Below, piece after piece: positions 1-11,156 of a stretch of DNA of 64,000 nucleotides. How positions within the stretch are numbered: the first letter of the stretch is position 1; every line of letters begins with the position of its first letter. The stretch is from Typha latifolia. Taxonomy: Eukaryota; Streptophyta; Magnoliopsida; Poales; Typhaceae. The notes beneath the pieces were generated by a model. The model was not told the DNA's origin. It did no database searches and saw only the letters and a list, made by a program, of their open reading frames with translations. The position numbers and the translations under genes were made by a program. The DNA is taken from contig CM034104.1 of NCBI GenBank assembly GCA_019914945.1, forward strand, positions 14,124,046 through 14,188,045, given 5' to 3'.

Positions 1-470
1 AGGTGCCATAGGGTCACCTTCCGGTGAGCACAAAGAAGGATCGGAGTTGATGAGCTATGAGTAGAGAGACAGCAAAAATTTACTCAGTTAAAAAACCTAA
101 AGAATTCGTGCAGTTATTGATGTAAAATTTCCAAGTGGGCCATGGAATGCTCAGTTTTGCTCCCTCTTTGCAAGTCCATCCATGCCGCGATTGACCACCC
201 TTCTGTGATAAAGATGGCTCCTTGCCATTGTCACGAGATTGCCAGAACAATATCAAATGTCAAGAACTTGGGAATAACTGCGGTAATCTCACTATAGGAG
301 GTGATGAGATCCTAGCTAGGCTGAAAGAAAGCTTAAAAAGCGCCTTATTAATCTTATGAATCCCACCTTCCACTAGTCTCTTTCTTTTTTCTAAGTCCTC
401 TCATTCCCTGCTCTCCACCGGGCGGCGGTGGCGCGCCGCAGTAGTCGTCGGAGGCGGCGAGTGGGGGGGA
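1..470. other. Upstream region of the XBAT31-like gene
   Basis: No coding sequence is recognised in this stretch. It is the presumed promoter and 5' leader of the ankyrin/RING gene starting at 471. The last ~60 bases before the ATG are GC-rich and carry CGG/GGC runs, as is common in plant 5' leaders. No clear TATA box was assigned. Confidence 0.5.
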
Positions 471-3400
471 ATGGGGCAGGAGCTGAGCTGTAGCCGATCC
501 AGCGACGAGCATGAGTTCTTCACCGCGGTCCAAGTCGGGGACTTGGAAATGGTGGAGTCTGCTCTCCAAAACGAGCCCAATTGGCTCCGGCGGACCACAA
601 TCTACGATCGACTCTCCGCGCTCCACATCGCTGCGGCAAATGGGAGAATCGAGGTGGGTTCGCTGAATCCTTAACTGGGTTGCCTTATTTTGGTGAAATT
701 TCGTACTTTGCTATAGTTTTTCTTTTCTTTTTCTCGTTTGGTGCGTTGATGAGATCATCTAGGGTTTCTTGGTTTTGGATGGATGCAGCTTCTGTCCATG
801 ATTTTGGCTCGAGGCGTTGGTCCTGATGTGGTCAATCGGCACAAGCAGGTGAGGCTGCTATAAATATTTGATCTTTTAAGCGCTTTTCCGGTTCTCTCTT
901 TGTTTCTGTGGCAATCTCATGTGGAAAGATCCGACATTTCTGTAATTTTTGGTTGTGAGACTCCGCTGATGCTGGCCGCAATGCATGGGAAGATCGAATG
1001 TGTGCGAAAGTTACTTGAATCTGGAGCAAATGTAAGTCAAGTTGGTATTTTTTCTGGCTGGATTCTTGGATCTGTGATGGGTAGGCGTTCATCATGATAT
1101 GCTTCTTGTTATATTAGATCTTGATGTTTGATTCGTTGCACGGAAGAACTTGTTTGCACCATGCAGCATACTACGGCCATTCTGATTGCTTGCAAGCAAT
1201 TCTCTCGGCAGCCCAATCTACTCCCGTTGCCGAATCTTGGTCGGTTTTGTTGTAACCTTATTATTCATTGCACTTAATTAGTTTACATGATAAAAATTTT
1301 AGAGTTGTAAGACACATCTTACTCAAAATCTCTTCTTTGTTATCAAACTACAGGGGATTCAGCAGATTTGTAAATGTCAGAGATGACAATGGGGCGACGC
1401 CTTTGCATCTAGCAGCGAGGCAAGGACGACATAATTGTGTACATATCCTATTGGAAAGTGGAGCCATTTTCTCTGCTTCTACTGGTTCATATGGGTAATT
1501 TATAGCCTCATCGTTTCACTATTCCACAATGTGGGTTTTTTTGTTTGTTTTTAGTTTGCAGATTGTGTTGTATTACAGCTTTCCGGGAAGCTCCGCTCTG
1601 CATTTGGCTGCTCGAGGAGGGAGTCTGGATTGTGTTCGCGAGTTGCTTGCGTGGGGAGCTGATCGGCTTCAAAGAGACTCAGCAGGGTGAGATCCTTCAA
1701 ATGCCATTGTTGTCTGTCATTATGTTTGATTTCTTAACTCATGTGCTCCATTTTCAAGAGAAATAATGGTTCTATGGATTAGCTTTCCGTAGTTTCCTTG
1801 CGGGCAAAGTAATATTTGAATCTAAGTTGTCAGCTTTATTTCTTCTTTGAACCACACATTTCGTTCAAGTAATGAAACTTATGATTTAAATTACTGATTC
1901 AGTGAAAGCCAAGTTGCTGAATTTGTTTTTTCTATGCTACTGAGCAATGAAAATGTATGTTTACTGACTCTGAAGTCTTTCTATTACTTTATTCCCCTAG
2001 AATCTGGTTATGTTTTCTACCTTTTTCCTTGGTATTCTTCTCACTGCATATTAACAAACGGAGTTTGGTATTTAAGTTGCATTTGCAAGTGTTACCATTA
2101 GTTGAAGTGATCATTTGAACAACCGGTTTGCTATTTATAAGTTCTCTCTAACTAGGAAAGCCACTGATAGCAGTGTATAGAAATCTGCCATGGATGGCCT
2201 AACATCTTATGTTTTGGCTGGTATCCACAGGAGAATTGCATATGCTGTCGCTCTGAAGCGATGCCATGGAGCATGTGCAGCTCTATTGAACCCATCAGCA
2301 GCAGAGCCTCTGGTTTGGCCTTCTCCACTGAAGTTCATCAGCGAGCTTGATCCAGATGCAAAGACTATGTTAGAGGCTGCTCTAACGGAGGCTAACAGGG
2401 AGAGGGAGAGGAAGATTTTGAAGGGGACAAGATATTCCTTGCCATCTCCTTCTCATTCAGATGATGGAGCTGATGATGATATCTCTGAGGTAGTCTTTTT
2501 ATATTTCGGTTTTAACAGATTGAACTTTGCACTTAGTTTTCTTGGTATATAGAAATTTCCGAAACTTTTACTTTACTTGATCAAATATGATACAGATAGT
2601 TGCAAACCAGCCAAAGATCAATACTGTACATGACGGATATATAAAGCTTATTGTAGCAATTAAATTGGCCTTGTCAATAGTGAGCACAAATTCTCATGAG
2701 CATTTTAGATCTACCGGAAAAAGGTAGTTTGATTTCCAAGAGTTTGGCATTTAGTAGCACGGTACTGTTATCAGTAGCTGAACACGAAGTCCTTGTCGCA
2801 GTAATGAATCTGGTTCATGACACTGTTGCACTTCTGTTCTACTGTATGTGTTGCAGTTATTGTTTTCTATGATCACTCCAATGATCATTCTTCTATGCTG
2901 GTTTTTGCCCAACCTCACCTATTACTTGTGAAAGTATTCATCCACTGCTCATAATTTCATTATTTGTTGACAAGATTATGTACTATACAAGAAAGATGCC
3001 ATTCTTGATGTATAGAACAACATCTTGATACAATTATATGATACATATACTAGTTAATACAAAATCTAAGTAACATGAATTCAGTACTTTCATGAAGAGA
3101 CTGCTTCTTGCAGGCAAGCGACGCCGAGCTCTGCAGCATTTGCTTCGACCAGGCTTGCACCATTGAGGTCCGAAACTGTGGCCACCAGATGTGCGCTTCC
3201 TGCATATTGGCATTGTGCTGCCACAACAGGCAGAACCCTACAACCTCGTGTTTGCCCTCGCCAACCTGCCCGTTCTGCCGTAGCAACATATCTCGATTAG
3301 TCATTGCAAAAGCTAGCACCAAGGATGAAGGGGACAACAAGCTCAACTCTCCGAAGTTAAGGAGGTCGAGGCAGTCTCGGAACCTCAGCGAGGGAAGCAG

Positions 3401-3500
3401 CAGCTTCAAAGGCCTTTCGTCGGCAATGGGGTCGTTTGGAAAGATAGGCCGCAGCTCTGGCAGAATAGTTGAGAGTGATGAAATGGTGGATAAGCCTTAG
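471..3500 (+). CDS. XBAT31: E3 ubiquitin ligase with ankyrin repeats and a RING finger (XBAT31/XBOS type)
   Basis: Eight exons: 471-653, 789-848, 960-1031, 1118-1239, 1354-1494, 1579-1686, 2231-2489, 3114-3500; 1332 nt, 443 aa, all GT-AG. The N-terminal half is a run of ankyrin repeats with consensus pieces LHIAAANGRIE, TPLMLAAMHGKIECVRKLL, CLHHAAYYGHSDC, TPLHLAARQGRHNCVHILL and ALHLAARGGSLDCVRELL. The C-terminal C3HC4 RING starts at about residue 322 (CSICFDQ, CGHQMC, CPFCRS). This ankyrin-then-RING layout and length are those of plant XBAT/XBOS ligases, which transfer ubiquitin from an E2 to substrates bound by the repeats. The MGQ start suggests N-myristoylation (inference). The linker WPSPLKFISELD and the tail ending in DKP favour the XBAT31 branch over XBAT32/33, but the exact orthologue is not certain. 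Confidence 0.9.
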
Positions 3501-5562
3501 CATATGATGCAGTTCAATGACCATAAATTTTGGGGACGCAGACATAGCTTTTGTTTGAAGAGCCCCCTCTTCACAGCTTGTGCAGACTCTCAAATCTCAT
3601 CTTGGGTATCCTAAAAAGCTATGGAATAATCAACTTAAGAAATCCCCTTACCAGTATTTTGATCCCAAAAATTGGGTTATATTAGCAAGATTGAGTACTA
3701 TCTGTACTTCCTTTGCCCAGAAATTGTAGATGTGTTTTTCTCTTGGACACTGAAAACTCTACTAGTGGCTGCATGATAGCCCAGTATAAGTCCATTAAGC
3801 CCATGGAAGTGGGATCATGAGAATAATTTATCCAAATTATTCTTTTGTCTCTGAGTTAATAGAAGGATATGTGATATAATTAAAATACTACCTTCCTGAA
3901 AGAACTAGTTATATTGGAGTAGTGGGGCAAAAACCTTCTTTTGGCTAAGTTATAAATTCTCAGGGATCTTTGTGCAAACATGAATGTGATTTGAGATCCC
4001 TTAGATGATGATGTGGCTAGGTGAAGCCAAATGTAAGAAAAGCCAAGGATGCCTGAATCATGCCTGTATTATTTGGTAAGAGAGAGAGAGAGAGAGAGAG
4101 AGGTGGTACCAAACTTTGTGGGGTTAAGATTAAAAGCTTACCTATCATACCACCTTTCCTTCTTTTCCCTTCATTATCGTCCTTTGTTGGTGTCTCGGTG
4201 ATTTATCTCTCATGGCCCTGCTGCTTCTTGGTACTCATTTCTATATTCCACAAGGTTAAGAAAGGTAGGGCACTAGCCTGGTGCCTTAGCTCTCTGTGTT
4301 TGTGTGTTTTTGTTTGCTTTCATGGAGCTCTATCTTTACGAAGATACTATACATGTGAAGATATATATATAGGAGTCGAGCACAATAACCACTTGGGAAT
4401 GATAAAGTAAAGATCAAATTTGTGCTTCCTTTCTAACTCTACTCTGATCTCTGTATCTATATATGGTGAGGAAAAAAGTAGATGAGGTTGAAGAACTAGT
4501 TGTAATGGTGATCAAAAGAAGCAACCCAGCGAAGTCAAGATTCCTGACCAGACCAACCCTTCAATATTTTGTATGGCTCCAACCTAAGATGTCATCAACT
4601 TTGCTGTAAAGGAATATGCATGCATTCAGACATTTTCACTATCAGTTCGGCCAAGAAGCTGCAGGTTGAGTACATCAAGACCAAATGGTGGACCCCCAGT
4701 ATGTCTCCTAGGGAGCAGAAATAAAAGAGACTCAACTGATTGGAAGAGAAGACAGGGAATAGCAGATCACATGAAGCAAGGACATAGGCTTCTGAAAGGA
4801 TAAGGAGAAGGAAAGGGAAGAGATAAAGTATGAGATGCAACTTGCAGAGATTGGAGACATTACAGTTTCCACAATACATACACCCCCTGCTTATAACTGG
4901 AGAGTAACATCACTGACACAAAGGAGAGTAGAAATAGAAAGAAAGAAGAGAGGGCCACATTAAAAGATGCTTGAAGAAACTTGTCATTTTATCAGTAATA
5001 TGAACAGAAACCTGTGAACAGAATATCTTCTATCATTTATGGAAAAAATAAGTAAGTTCGCTCTCTGCTTATCTTAAGAAGTCAAGAACAATGAGTAAAA
5101 TGATCCTATTATACCAAGTAGACAAAGCTTCTCTGCATTGAGACTTGATAACAGGCATTGATGAAGGTACAAATACACTTTAACAAACAAAAGAAGTCAC
5201 AATCTGACATCTTTGATGGAATTTCATCGACATTTATCAATAATATTCTTTTAAAATGTTGTAAGAAAAATTCATATCATCTGAAGTACACCAAGTGGAA
5301 GTGAATACAACATCATGCAAAGGATCATCAGCAAGCTGCCTGACTATCCTTCGACCTTTTGGGTAGGTCAATTCTTTGTCCAGTGGCTTGATGCTCCATC
5401 ATGTATACAAAATTCAGAACCTTTTCTCTCTTTTGCAATTAAACTCAAAGTTTACACATTAATATAGAGAATTCCTGCGACCCACTAATGATGAGAACAT
5501 GTTTTACAACAGCAATGATGTGAACTTTGTGCTTGAATTACATCATGTTAAACCTCCAACGA
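3501..5562. other. Intergenic region between convergent genes
   Basis: This is the 3' flank of the XBAT31-like gene and the 3' flank of the minus-strand gene ending at 5563. It holds an (AG)12 microsatellite at 4079-4102 and AT-rich DNA. Open frames at 4060-4410 (+) and 4595-4879 (-) lack family signatures and begin in or near simple repeats, so I do not call them genes. Confidence 0.5.
4079..4102. repeat. (AG)12 microsatellite
   Basis: An uninterrupted AG dinucleotide tract in the intergenic region downstream of the XBAT31-like gene. Confidence 0.9.
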
Positions 5563-7483
5563 TTATCTCATTGGACGAACCTGGCCAATTCCAAGAAGGT
5601 CCTGGACAGATAAAAAAATCACCAATAAGTAAGAAAAATATAAAAAAAAACCTTTGTGAGAAAACTTTATATCATTAGTATACAATCATGAGTGGTGTTT
5701 GCAGTTCTACAGTTCTAATGCTTTTTAAATTAAAAAAAAAAAACTCGTGTCAGGTGCCTCTCCTTGTCCACACCAGATTTTTGGTGCAAAAGCAAAGGTG
5801 TTAGGTAAAAGTTCAATACTTTTAAAAGCTGCTGTATGAAATGAGAAACTCAGTTACAAGATTGCATTGGATCAGACTTAGTGGAAGTTGGCAAGTCAAA
5901 CTAAAAGAGAGAGTTCTTGGAAAGATGCCAGTAGAAGGCTAGAAGATCAATTTTAGCAACACGACCACCAAATAAACATCACTTTAGTATATCTTAATCA
6001 TGACATCTATATAGTATACCAAGTTGACTATAACTCTGTCGTGTACTATCATGACAAATTGACAATAATCTTCTACCACATAAAAACAACTCCTTTATTT
6101 ATCTATGAGCAAGAAAAAAATGATCGAGAACATCATCACAATTTAATACCAGAAAAGAACCTTGCCTGGCTAGCTTTATTTTTAGCTCGGGTTTCAGCTG
6201 TGCTAGGAATATCATGATTTGGTTTCAAAAATTTCTTCTCGCGTCGATCACAAGAACCCCAACCATCAGAGAATCTGCCACCTCTTTAAATTACCAAAAA
6301 AATATTCTATAAGTCTAGATACAGAACTCGTGAGTTAATATGGTCTGTCAAAGTAGTCAATGAGCAATCGGTTGCAAGTGGACATACTGCATGAATGCTC
6401 GAATAACAAATTCAGCACGCCGGACATTCTGATTTTCATCAAATTCGATGGACTTGTCTTTAATTTCAAATGAGATATTGAAGAAGAACGATATCTTTCT
6501 CCATCCTGGAAATAGAAACAAACATTTTGCTAAACTAAGCATATACTCATAGCCAGTCAGAGTCTGAGTACAAGTCCAGCTGGTTACCTGATTTTTTTAT
6601 GTATGGACTTCCAGATATCATGGTGTAATCGGACTTCTCTAGGATCTGAAATTTATGAAGAGAAAAGAGAAAAGAGAAAATTCATTTATTTCCAAGAAAC
6701 TTGTTCTAGAGCTCCAAAAGTTCTTCACTTTGAACGTTAAAGAAGAATCTTTCTTCAAAATTGAGATACTCTGATGAGCTAAAGAGTCCGAAATCTCAAA
6801 TAACTACTTGCTTGTTTGAAACCATCTTTTCTCTATCTAAAAAGATTATTAAATTTTTAGATCAAGATCACAAGAGAGCAAGAAGAATTAACAGTACCAT
6901 AGCTTCCTCGATTTCTTTAACATGGTATTATCAATAAAAAGAAGAAGAGAAAGGCTCAACTTATTACCGCCATTGCAGCATCCTGGTACTGTTTGAAAGC
7001 AGACACAGAAGGAAATTGCCCCAACAAGCTATGCCCCAAGTTCTCCTCCTTCCCCGTCTTCCACGCCTCTGGCGACGGGCGCTCCATCACCGGACTCACC
7101 TCCTTCACCATAAACCTCCCAATCTCCGGCGACCCGTACACTGGAGGCGAGACCGGCGGCGGCGGAGCCGGCAAGGCATGATGCCGAACGGCGACCATCC
7201 GTCTATCCTCTATCTCGACGGAATCCACAAACCTCGCGGCCTTCTGCGCCCGACGATGGGCCCAGATCTCCTCGTGCTGCACCACCTCGCCGTCGGCTGG
7301 AACCCTACCCTCGTCGTCCACCTTCAGGTGATGCTTGTTAGGGTTCCGGTAGGGCAATAAAGAGGGGTTGGAGGCGGAGGAAGGAGTGCTCTTCAGGGCG
7401 AGGAGGGGCTTCCGGGAGCGGGAGGCGGCGGCCGAATCGATGACGGCCCAGAGCTGGGCGTCATCAAGATCGCGGTCGTCCAT
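5563..7483 (-). CDS. Conserved plant protein of unknown function with C-terminal AETRAKN-type module
   Basis: Five exons read on the minus strand: 7483-6968, 6645-6588, 6505-6388, 6283-6166, 5601-5563; 849 nt, 282 aa. Residues 1-172 (exon 1) are rich in Pro, Ser and charged residues and carry no domain I recognise. Residues about 173-282 form a compact conserved module: YTMISGSPYIKKSGWRKI, then FDENQNVRRAEFVIRAFM, GGRFSDGWGSCDRREKKF, HDIPSTAETRAKNKAS and DLLGIG. The last part resembles the 'D--ATAETRA-NRA--DL' segment of certain phage/archaeal and Rad52-like single-strand-annealing proteins; this is from memory and a DNA-repair role is inference. The short last exon joins in frame only if intron 4 uses a GC donor (6165-6164). 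The start at 7483 is the first ATG after the GC-rich leader; the open frame extends upstream to 7708 but that part is hydrophobic, lies over the promoter and is unlikely to be translated. Confidence 0.75.
6164..6165 (-). other. GC 5' splice site (GC-AG intron)
   Basis: Exon 4 of the unknown conserved gene ends CAG and the intron begins GCAAGG. The downstream acceptor CAG at 5604-5602 leads into GAC CTT CTT. Using the nearby GT at 6160-6159 instead shifts frame and destroys the conserved DLLGIG tail. Confidence 0.7.
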
Positions 7484-7662
7484 GATATAGGACGAGAGGA
7501 GGTATCGATATGACCGATCTCCGACGAAGTGATTTGCAGGTAGGGTTTCTATGGAGAGCCGGAGGAGGAGGAGGAGGGAGAGAGGGAGAAGAAGAGAAGG
7601 ATTTCGAATTCGAATGATGGGAAGGAAAAGAGACACAGAGATGAAGAAAATTACAAGAAGTA

Positions 7663-7694
7663 GGCCCAACCTTAACTGTGAGATTAGTTGGGCC
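7663..7694. promoter_or_regulatory. Pair of site II-like GGCCCA/TGGGCC motifs
   Basis: GGCCCA at 7663-7668 and TGGGCC at 7689-7694 lie 180-211 bp upstream of the start codon at 7483. TGGGCY 'site II' elements are bound by TCP factors in promoters of plant housekeeping and proliferation genes. Motif match only. Confidence 0.35.
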
Positions 7695-7802
7695 CCCAAC
7701 TTCGACACTCTTAAGGCGCACCTTAAATATTGTGAATGGACTTCTTCTTGCGTTTAGAAGCTGGACTTGGAATGCTAGGAGACGAAACTAACTATGGTTT
7801 CT

Positions 7803-8382
7803 CCCGGGGGTGGCAATTGACAGCATGGTTCAGTTTACAACTCGGCGGCAGTTTAAAATAATATTTTTGGCAGCGTTTAAGTCTAAGCAATAGTTTGGCG
7901 ATGTGCTCAGCTTGAAGCCTAGATTAGATGACTTGGTATATTAGCTTAAGTTTAGTAAAGACCTAAGTGTCTCTATATCTATATAGAGAGTTAATTTTTT
8001 ATTCAGTCTATATCTAATTTTTAGGCTTTTAAATGATAAAAAAAATAGTGGAAATCGGGTCAGGTTAGTCAGATTTAGCTCGGGTTAGGATAATGCAAAC
8101 ACAAGCATGACTCGTTTATTAAACATATTGAAATTTTTAAACACTAACACGATCCAATTACTAAACAAGTTACACGGGTCATAAATAAATTATAAATAAA
8201 TTATAAATGAGTTATTGTGTCATAAATAAATTATCACATCATAAATGAGTTGGCAGTTAGGTTATAAATAGGTTGAGGTAATAAATATGAACATGACTCG
8301 TTTACGACTCGAACTTAAGTAGACTAAATTTAAAACTTTCTAAAAAGTCTAGTTATCGTGTTGGATCAACTTTTGCTGCTCT
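7803..8382. mobile_element. Candidate non-autonomous hAT-like element (~580 bp)
   Basis: The segment is AT-rich and contains the 'actcgttta / gggtcataaa / cgtgttggat' vocabulary typical of short plant hAT-family elements. It is bounded by TGGTTTCT (7795-7802) and TAGTTTCT (8383-8390), an 8-bp direct repeat with one mismatch as expected for an old hAT target-site duplication. The ends (GGGTGGCAATTGA inward from the left; AGAGCAGCAAAAGTTGA inward from the right, opposite strand) are only loosely inverted. No transposase is present. Boundaries are approximate. Confidence 0.4.
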
Positions 8383-10703
8383 TAGTTTCTTTCAAAAATA
8401 TAGAGTTCATTGGGGTGGAATCAAGCGCACCGTATGTTCTTTTCTTCTTTTTAAATTTGGGATTTATTTTTTTGTCATTTAATCTCTTTTGCTGGATCTG
8501 AGATCTTTCAGCTAGTTGTTTGTTTGCAATTCATGCTCAAAGTAAGAGTCAGATTCCCTCTTTTGGTATCTTTTCAGGTATTGCAGTTTTAAAATCGACA
8601 GTGTTGTCTAGTTTGCATATTGATTTATATCCTCTAATAGATGTAAGGACTAGTTCTTGGAATCGAGTCTTTTGACGGAATTGGTTGATCATGTCACTAA
8701 CCACTCAGCTTTCCATAAGATTTCAATCTGAAACAATATCTGACTGCTAGATATTGCATCTCAAAAGTGCTCAAGACTATGCATATTTCTTTTTCTCTCT
8801 TTTCTTTTTTCAATTTTGTCCTTGAAATCTTTCCGAGTTTATATTCATTGACTTCTGGGAACACTTGGGCCCTTCTCGAATTCCACATTACCATTGCTAA
8901 TTGCTAAGTTGCTAACTATCTCCTTTTATGCTATACAAGCTAAAGAAAAAAAGAAAACTTTATCCTGCTAGACGACAGCTCACCCTTCCCTTTCTGAATT
9001 CATGGGATAACTAGTCATTCTTAATCTGAAAAAAGAAAGGAAGAAAGAAATCTCACAGATTATTGTGAAAAGAATTTCGAGCAGTTTGATTGTGGTATTT
9101 AAGCATTTGGGTTTGCAGGTTTCATACAATTTCCAGTTCAGACATCTGCCATATATATTATTGGTGCCTCCACCACTTTGAACGTACCATGACCTTGACC
9201 CTCTGTCTAATGTTTTTATTACTAGACTTTCTGGGCTTACAATGCTTCTTACTATGTGAAAAAAAAAAATCAAAATCAAAACTTTCATTGCTGTCTCAAC
9301 TTAAGGAACCTTAGAAGCCCTGGTGGCAATGGTGGATAATTAGCAAGTTCCTCATTCAAACATAGTAACATAGGCAAACTACTCACCAGAAATCTATCAG
9401 TGGCTTGGTTTCAATATTTGCACAGAGATGGTAGCAGGATAGATTGTGATGGGTGACACTTGTAGTGACAAACTGGGGGCCTTGCAAAGCACTGCAGCCT
9501 GAGAAAAGGTGGACATTGCATTCTGAATCTATGCAGCAGGATATAGATGCAAAACAAGTGCATTTGGTATCAATGTGAAAATCCTCATGGCTTTTCGTAT
9601 TTGTCCTATAAGTGTTATTGGTTTACCTTTTTAGCCTAACTCTTTGAGTGAAGTGGGCCAAGGAACTTTCTAGCCTAACTCATAATAGATGGCCTCTAAT
9701 TGTCGGAAATGGTGCTTTTCCACTTTCTAGAAACAAATACGGATGTTTATCTTCTTATTTGATTTTGCATGTCAAAATGCACGACGCCAGATTAATCATT
9801 CTATTAGCTGCTTCGTCTGTAATGCTTACCTCTGCTGCCTCTCCTGCAGTTATTTCATGGAAAAGAAGGAACACTGAAATATCCTCGGCATTAGGTGATG
9901 CTTGCTCCATTTCTTCTTCGACCAGCGATCAACCTCACTGATGAGTTGCTCCGTTCGCAGGATTCTCTTTCTAGTGTTGAAACTGTTTGTTGGATGGTTA
10001 GAACTTATGTCTGAATGAGCATGTCTTGTAATTTACGGAATCAATTTCTTAATACTTTTGTACCGATTCTTATGAAGTGATAATTTGCCAGATTTCTGAT
10101 GGTGTTGGTCATTCCAAGTAATTGTATGATATGATTATCATCCAATGAAAGGTATATTTACACTATATGTCGTTAATCGGGAGCGATATGATGTCGATGA
10201 ACATGATTTTACACTATGCTGTCGTGTTTTTCTGTTCATAGTACTGTTTCATTCCCAACTCTCCAAGCCTGCAAAATTATAGTCTGACAGCCTCATCATA
10301 TAAAGTGATGCTAGTTAAATTTAGATCCCATTTCTAGGCTGCTGATATGCATTCCTGTATCACAAGTGAAATAATACATCCTCTGAATCGGCTAGGGAGG
10401 GAGACAATATTGGTGAATTCTTGACCATCTTGTACTCATTCCTTGTTTTGTTCCTCATATAAGAGAAAAGAGATGAACACAAAATGACTCAACCAGTGAA
10501 CCAGACCAACCATTAGAATGATGATTCATGACAGCACAAAAACTTTCGTCAGAAGATTCAAGAGTTGAGTTTTAAAGAGTACCAACAGAAGGATCTGTGC
10601 AACGCCAAACACATAACAATTAATCTCTCTCTCTCTCTCTCTCTCTCCCTCTCCCTCCATATTGAATTGCCTTGCATTTGCATTTGCATTTGACTCCTGG
10701 TAG
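8383..10703. other. Intergenic region without a supported gene
   Basis: AT-rich DNA downstream of the hAT-like element and downstream of the SMR gene. An open frame at 9648-9941 (+) has a Ser/Ala-rich second half but no recognisable family, no clear splice partner and no upstream promoter signal, so it is not called. A (TC)12 tract lies at 10624-10647. Confidence 0.45.
10624..10647. repeat. (TC)12 microsatellite in the SMR 3' flank
   Basis: A pure TC tract about 57 bp beyond the stop codon of the SMR gene, probably within its 3' untranslated region (it would read as GA in the transcript). Confidence 0.85.
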
Positions 10704-11105
10704 TCATGTACTGGTGGCTGCTGCTTCTCTTTTAAGCTTCTTCGTAGGCCTAACATCTTTGAGCTCCGGGAACAAGACCGAGTCAATCTCTCCGACGACA
10801 ATGTAAACACGACAACGAGCACTGATCTTTCGTCTCACACACCTCCGCGATGCCATAACCTTCTTGGGGGCCAGCGGGCACTGGACGGCCGGTCTGATTC
10901 GACAACTCGGAGATGTCGGTGTTCGATATCCATCATCATTATCATCAACTGCCACAGCTTCTTCTTTCACCTTCTCTTCTTTCTTCTCGAAAGCAGCATC
11001 CGCGTTCGAATTCTCACTCATTCTTCCACTCACCTGGGAGGAGGATGAAGAAAGAGAAAGAGGAGAGGAGCACTGCTTCCTTCTTGCTTTGTGCTCCAGG
11101 AGCAA
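10704..11105 (-). CDS. SMR: SIAMESE-related cyclin-dependent kinase inhibitor
   Basis: A single uninterrupted exon of 133 codons. The hallmark of SIM/SMR proteins is present: DGYRTPTSPSCRIRPAVQCP followed by APKK; the C-terminal part carries RVYIVVGEIDSVLFPELKD. SMR proteins bind CDKA/CDKB-cyclin complexes in the nucleus, block mitosis and promote endoreduplication, often under stress. Basic stretches (RRCVRRK and TKKLKR) could serve as nuclear localisation signals. The reading frame allows a start at 11105 or at the second Met, 11021 (MSENSNADAAFEKK). A TATA box at 11147-11156 would place transcription start close to 11120, leaving only about 15 nt before the first ATG but about 100 nt before the second, so 11021 (105 aa) is a good alternative. 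SMR genes are typically intronless, as here. Confidence 0.85.
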   Translation of the reverse strand: MLLEHKARRKQCSSPLSLSSSSSQVSGRMSENSNADAAFEKKEEKVKEEAVAVDDNDDGYRTPTSPSCRIRPAVQCPLAPKKVMASRRCVRRKISARCRVYIVVGEIDSVLFPELKDVRPTKKLKREAAATST

Positions 11106-11146
11106 TTGTTCTCTTCTTTAGCTCATTGAAGTGGGACAATAGGATT

Positions 11147-11156
11147 CTATTTATAG
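11147..11156 (-). promoter_or_regulatory. TATA box of the SMR gene
   Basis: CTATAAATAG on the minus strand, about 42 bp upstream of the first ATG of the SMR reading frame. It is a near-perfect plant TATA consensus in the right orientation. Confidence 0.65.

Noticed and set aside
4060..4410. 116-codon frame starting in an AG repeat
   Set aside because: Begins as Arg-Glu repeats from the microsatellite and shows no domain.
7484..7708. Upstream extension of the unknown gene with a hydrophobic N terminus
   Set aside because: It overlaps the promoter with site II motifs and is pyrimidine-rich leader; the ATG at 7483 is the better start.
9648..9941. 97-codon plus-strand open frame
   Set aside because: Ser/Ala-rich second half, no recognisable family, no convincing splice partner or promoter; treated as intergenic.
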